The position numbers and the translations under genes were made by a program. Below the pieces are notes generated by a model. That model worked only from the letters and a program-made list of their open reading frames with translations. It was not told the DNA's origin and did not search any database. A stretch of 64,000 nt of DNA from Acheta domesticus (taxonomy: Eukaryota; Arthropoda; Insecta; Orthoptera; Gryllidae), in NCBI GenBank assembly GCA_031308135.1, contig JAHLJT010003656.1:53073827-53137826 (forward strand). Direction: 5' to 3'. Shown piece after piece: positions 60,299 to 64,000 of the stretch. Position 1 is the first letter of the stretch. Each line of letters opens with the position of its first letter.

Positions 60299-60570
60299 TT
60301 CGAATTGCGTTACTACGCTTGATAGGTGTTACCAATTAATGACTCGGAAGACACCACCTTCTTACTATAAATAACCTAATTAACTATATAGGATGTTATA
60401 ACAGCCCTACGAAATAACTGAAATTTTATTTTTAAAAATTAGTTGACGGGACAACGGCTTTGTGCAAATGAGGCTCTAGACACCAACACGGTTCCGTGAA
60501 ATAGTGGAAAGTTCAATGGACTACACGGAATTATTAAAGGCTGAGGGCAGTGTTCTCCTCATTCAATTTA

Positions 60571-62253
60571 TAGTGGGTGGCCATTAAATTAGGATTTTTT
60601 TATTTTCATTTATCTATCATTTTATCTACTTTTTAAAGGAAGTTATGTTTAGAAAATTACGTATATGAGATCCCCCTTTCATTTAGAATATTGTTTCAGA
60701 TCAAATTTGTCTCTTAGTATTTTGTAGCACATCCTTTTACTTTTATAATAGCTTGAATTCTCCTTGGCATGTTGTAAACAGCTTCAATTGCATGTCAATT
60801 CCAGTTCTTTGTCTCGATTCCACACTTCCTCTATTCTCTTTACGAGCTTAAATTTTGTTCTGCACTTCACTGTCTTTTTCTTGAAGTATCTTCCAAATAC
60901 CTTCAATTGGATTGGTATCAGGACTATTTCCTGGTTGTTCTAATACCTTAATTTTATTTTGTTGAAAATAAATTTTCACACCCTTCGCCGTGTGGCATGA
61001 AGTTTCATCCTGTTGGAAAATATACACACCTCGTGGTTCACATTCATTTCTTTAAGGAACTGCACACTTTTTTAACATTGAGAAAATGTTCTAGGTTCAT
61101 TATTCCATTCACGTGGTATAGTCTACCAAATCGTTTCTACGAAATAATACCTCATATCATCACTTTTGTAGGATTTGTTTTATTTTTCCCCTTCGTACAT
61201 TCGAGGAGCAGTTTCTCGGTAGGTCGTCTTCTGACAAACTGATGTCTGTCTTTTAGGATTTCAACGGTGGTTTTGTCAGAAAAACAAACCTACAAAAATG
61301 ACTACTAAGAGAAATTTGTAATTTTGGTACTTACAACTTGCAAAATTGTTCATCATCCATCTAACTCATTAAATAACAATCTAAAGTAAATTAAATAAGT
61401 GAAATCATATTCAGAGTGCTTACTTTGGAGCAGTCATCCATTGTCCATCGTTTGTGTTGACGTGACCAAGCAATTCATTTCTTTTTCATAGCAGTTGTTA
61501 ACTTTGAGAGTTTCACTGGCGAACAAGTTCTGAAATCCATTGCATTGCTTTGGCGTCGTAATGTGTGTGTACTAATTTCATCCAAGATCGCGTATCATGA
61601 CTTGTAGTTTCTTATTTGTTGCTTTTCTGTTTTTTACAACGAGCATTTTTACCACGAAGTCTTGTTTTTATGAAGATTTCCTAGGTCATTTGCAGTTTTG
61701 ACGATTTGTGGAATTTCCACTCAACGCTAAATCAAGTCTCCTCGTTATTCTTCCCACACTTTAAGGCGAAACCTTTGTCAATTTTTCAACTTCAATGTTT
61801 TTCAGTTCAATACGATTCAGAGTAAACTCAATCTTCCTCTTCTTTGCGGAGAAATGTCACTTTTATTACCTATGACTCTTAATCACATTTACCTTTAAAA
61901 CCATCGATCTATTGCCTTCTAAAAAGACGAATCTGACCTACAACAGCACTTCTCACTATCACAAACACAAGTAAAAAGATATATACGAAACTTGCTACTT
62001 GCCAGATTGAACAACTCCTTAACAACTGAAACGTAGAAATACGCTGGAAGGGGGCAGTTGTGCACTGTCTAAGAACTATCAGTCGATTTGTTAAGTAAAA
62101 GGGCAACAGATTACAAAAAAATATTTTCCAGCATTAGAAGAATGTTATCCTAACTATTATGAAAGTTTCGAGCAGTCGTATATCTATTAAGCGATTCAGA
62201 ATAAGCAATTTGTAAAATTGAAAGAAAATTCCTAATTTAATGGCCACCCACTA
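60571..62253 (-). mobile_element. Tc1-like transposon with both ends
   Basis: TA flanks the element at 60571-60572 and 62252-62253. The ends are inverted: GTGGGTGGCCATTAAATTAG on the left and the same 20 bases, inverted, on the right, extended by GA. The 1,679-bp interior carries a broken transposase on the minus strand. Size, TA target and DD34E motif are those of Tc1. CpG islands flank it on both sides. Confidence 0.8.
60690..61860 (-). pseudogene. Tc1-like DD34E transposase, broken
   Basis: The minus strand gives a region with SGKIPQIVKTANDLG (about 61720-61675; DNA-binding part, damaged), RWTMDDCSK (first catalytic Asp, about 61460-61440), FQQDETSCHTAKGVKIYF (second Asp codon at 61009-61007) and PGNSPDTNPIEGIWKIL (Glu codon at 60904-60902). 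Exactly 34 residues separate the last two, giving DD34E. Stops and frameshifts lie between the blocks. The Trp usually before PGNSPD is Gln here. Confidence 0.75.
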
Positions 62254-62264
62254 CAGCATTTCGC

Positions 62265-62634
62265 GTCGAACAACCCGGCGTCTACTGAGACAGCCTGGCG
62301 GGGCGGAGAGGGCGTCTGTGGTTCGCACGGAGGAATCGGGGCGGCGGGGGCGGCGGTGCCGGAAAGAGGCTGGCAGAGCGGAACGTCCTGAAGCGGCATC
62401 GCGAAGGAGGTACCGTTCCACACAGCTCAGCAGCCCAGCGCACCGCCTTCGCATAATAACCGCGTATTTCGGGGGCGGACGCGGAGTGGCAGACGCAAGT
62501 GGAGCAGGTGCGGTACGCGGAGTGGGCGGGGCGGAGGGGGCGAGTAGGAGGTGACGCGAGAGGAGTGGAGGTTGGAGCGTGTGCGAGCGGGCAGGTGTCG
62601 CCCAATTTGAAAACCGATGGACTGATGTGGTGAT
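62265..62634. other. CpG-rich island
   Basis: GC-rich, with frames open on both strands and no recognisable product. It directly abuts the Tc1-like right end. Confidence 0.5.
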
Positions 62635-63520
62635 GCGCTTTTGAGGTGATGCACGATTGATTGATGCGTTAATAAGTTGATGTAATGACGTGAGGCGATG
62701 AGTGAGTGACGCGATGAGGGAGTGACGCGATGAGGGAGTGATGCGATGCGGGAGTGACGCGATGAGGGAGTGACACGATGAGAGCCTCATGCACTGATGA
62801 CACGATGGAATTATGCAATAATGAAATGAGGTGCTGATTGGGTAACGCGATGACTGGCTGACGCAATGAAGGAGTGATACGATGAAGAGGTGTCGCGATG
62901 ACTGGGTGATACGATGACGAGGAGACGCGACGATGGAGCGATGTGATGATGGAGGAACGCGACGACGGGGGGTTGCGCTGATGGGATAACGCGATGACGG
63001 ATTCGGTAACGCGATGATAGGGTGACATTTTGATGGGGTGACTCGATAATGGGGTGACGTGATGGCGAGATGACGCGATGACGTGTTGACGCGATGATGG
63101 GGTAAACGGGGTGAAGTGTTGACGCGATGATGGGGTAAACGATGGGGTGACGCGATCATGGGGTGAAGTGGTGACGTGACGACGCGGTGACGTGTTGACG
63201 AGGTGGCGCGACGACGCGGTGGGGCGATGACGAGGTACGCGACGACGGGGTGATGCGATGATGGGGGACGCGATGATGTGGTAACGCGATGACGGGGTGA
63301 AGCGCTGATGCGGTAACGTGATGACAGTGTGATGTGATGATGGGGAACGCGATGATGTGGTAACGCGATGACGGGGTGAAGCGCTGATGTGGTAACGTGA
63401 TGACAGTGTGATGCGATGACAAGGTGATGCGATGATGGGGTGATGCGGTGGTGGGGGACACGATAATGGAGAGACGCGATGATGGAGTGACGCTATTATG
63501 GTGTGATGAGATGGACTGTG
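62635..63520. repeat. Degenerate minisatellite of GATGACGCGATGANGGGGT units
   Basis: Roughly 50 diverged copies of a 15-18 bp unit built on GTGACGCGATGA. A higher-order duplication is visible: GGTAACGCGATGACGGGGTG is followed by AAGCGCTGATG at about 63280 and again at 63360, an 80-bp step. The 394- and 302-codon minus frames come from this array (Ser/His/Ile/Pro-rich) and are not genes. Confidence 0.85.
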
Positions 63521-64000
63521 GACTGCGGAGCTGATAATCTGGAGGACAGGCACTGGCGTTGAAGATCTGTTGACAGTGGGAGGATCGGGTGGGTCGGTAG
63601 GCGGGCGCGCATGCGAGCCAGCTGGCGAGCAAGTCGGAAGGCGAGCGAGCGTTTTCCTGGGCGGACGGACGAGGGGTCGAAGGCGGGAGGCTAGCGGGCG
63701 TCGACGCTTCCGAGTGGGGGGGGGGGCGGAGGGGCGAGCAGGGCGACAGGGGAGGCGGTGGCGTGTGGCGACGCGCGCGGGCGATGGAGTCCACGGGCGA
63801 GCGGCGGGCCGCCAGTCTTCCGCAATTACACTGGCGCAGCGTTTGCATTTCAAATGAAGGCGGCGGAATTAATAAAATTTAAACGGAGCTCCGGACGCGG
63901 ACGGGCGGCGACGGCGCGCCAGAGCGCGGCGCCCGGAGCAGCGCCCTCCGCCCCCACGCCCCCGGCCCCCCGCCCCCGCCCCCGCCCCCGCCCAGCTGGC
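63521..64000. other. GC-rich end of the window
   Basis: CpG-rich sequence with G-runs (63716-63725) and a (CCCCCG)n stretch at 63960-63990. It continues beyond the window and no gene is supported. Confidence 0.5.

Noticed and set aside
62635..63520. CRISPR array
   Set aside because: Units are contiguous and diverged, with no unique spacers or cas genes.
62251..63853. 302- and 394-codon minus-strand frames rich in His, Ser, Pro and Ile
   Set aside because: They follow the period of the GTGACGCGATGA minisatellite and carry no independent signal.

Overview
The window is eukaryotic and most likely from an insect or other arthropod with a large, repeat-rich genome. The background is AT-rich, and no bacterial-type operon, intact host gene, rRNA or functional tRNA is visible. 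Almost all protein signal comes from decayed mobile elements. Their mix (R4/Dong-like, R2-like, I-like with RNase H, CR1/Jockey-like, P-like or hAT-like, Tc1, mariner-type, Helitron, tRNA-derived SINEs) is typical of arthropods. I cannot name the species.

Layout, left to right. 1-2275: an open, 5'-cut R4/Dong-like non-LTR ORF ending at an (AAT)n tract, facing another element tail (2276-2760). 3-8 kb: low-information sequence, two copies of a repeat family whose tail carries a GGAC array, one plausible host coding exon on the minus strand (6441-6866), and a SINE. 10.89-14.87 kb: a complete transposon with 8-bp target duplications, terminal and subterminal inverted repeats, and a nested LINE with its own 11-bp duplication. 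15.4-16.1 kb: another copy of the GGAC-tailed repeat. 18.6-21.0 kb: an R2-like LINE fragment running into a decayed copy of an uncharacterised protein family. 24.6-26.2 kb and 47.8-49.4 kb: two copies of a Helitron-like element. 26.9-30.5 kb: a nearly full-length but broken CR1-like LINE with an SGNH-esterase ORF1 remnant. 37.2-39.0 kb: a second copy of the uncharacterised family, interrupted by a perfect 62-bp-arm palindrome. 39.6-40.0 kb: a MITE. 42.9-46.2 kb: about 0.4 kb inverted repeats around a GC-rich core. 50-56 kb: three more transposon coding relics and LTR-like sequence. 60.6-62.3 kb: a Tc1-like transposon with both ends.

Scattered through the window are GC-rich, CpG-rich islands (about 21.8, 22.9, 24.2, 32.3-33.4, 40.8-42.1, 43.4-45.6, 56.9, 59.5-60.1, 62.3-64 kb). 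Several contain G-rich minisatellites that stay open in many reading frames and so imitate proteins rich in Arg, Pro, Ala or Gly. I do not count those as genes. Within each degraded element the parts once worked together (nuclease plus reverse transcriptase, or transposase plus terminal repeats). Nearly all now carry stops or frameshifts, so the window reads as a fossil bed with a few young-looking structures: the 38.4 kb palindrome, the 41.3 kb array and the open R4-like ORF.
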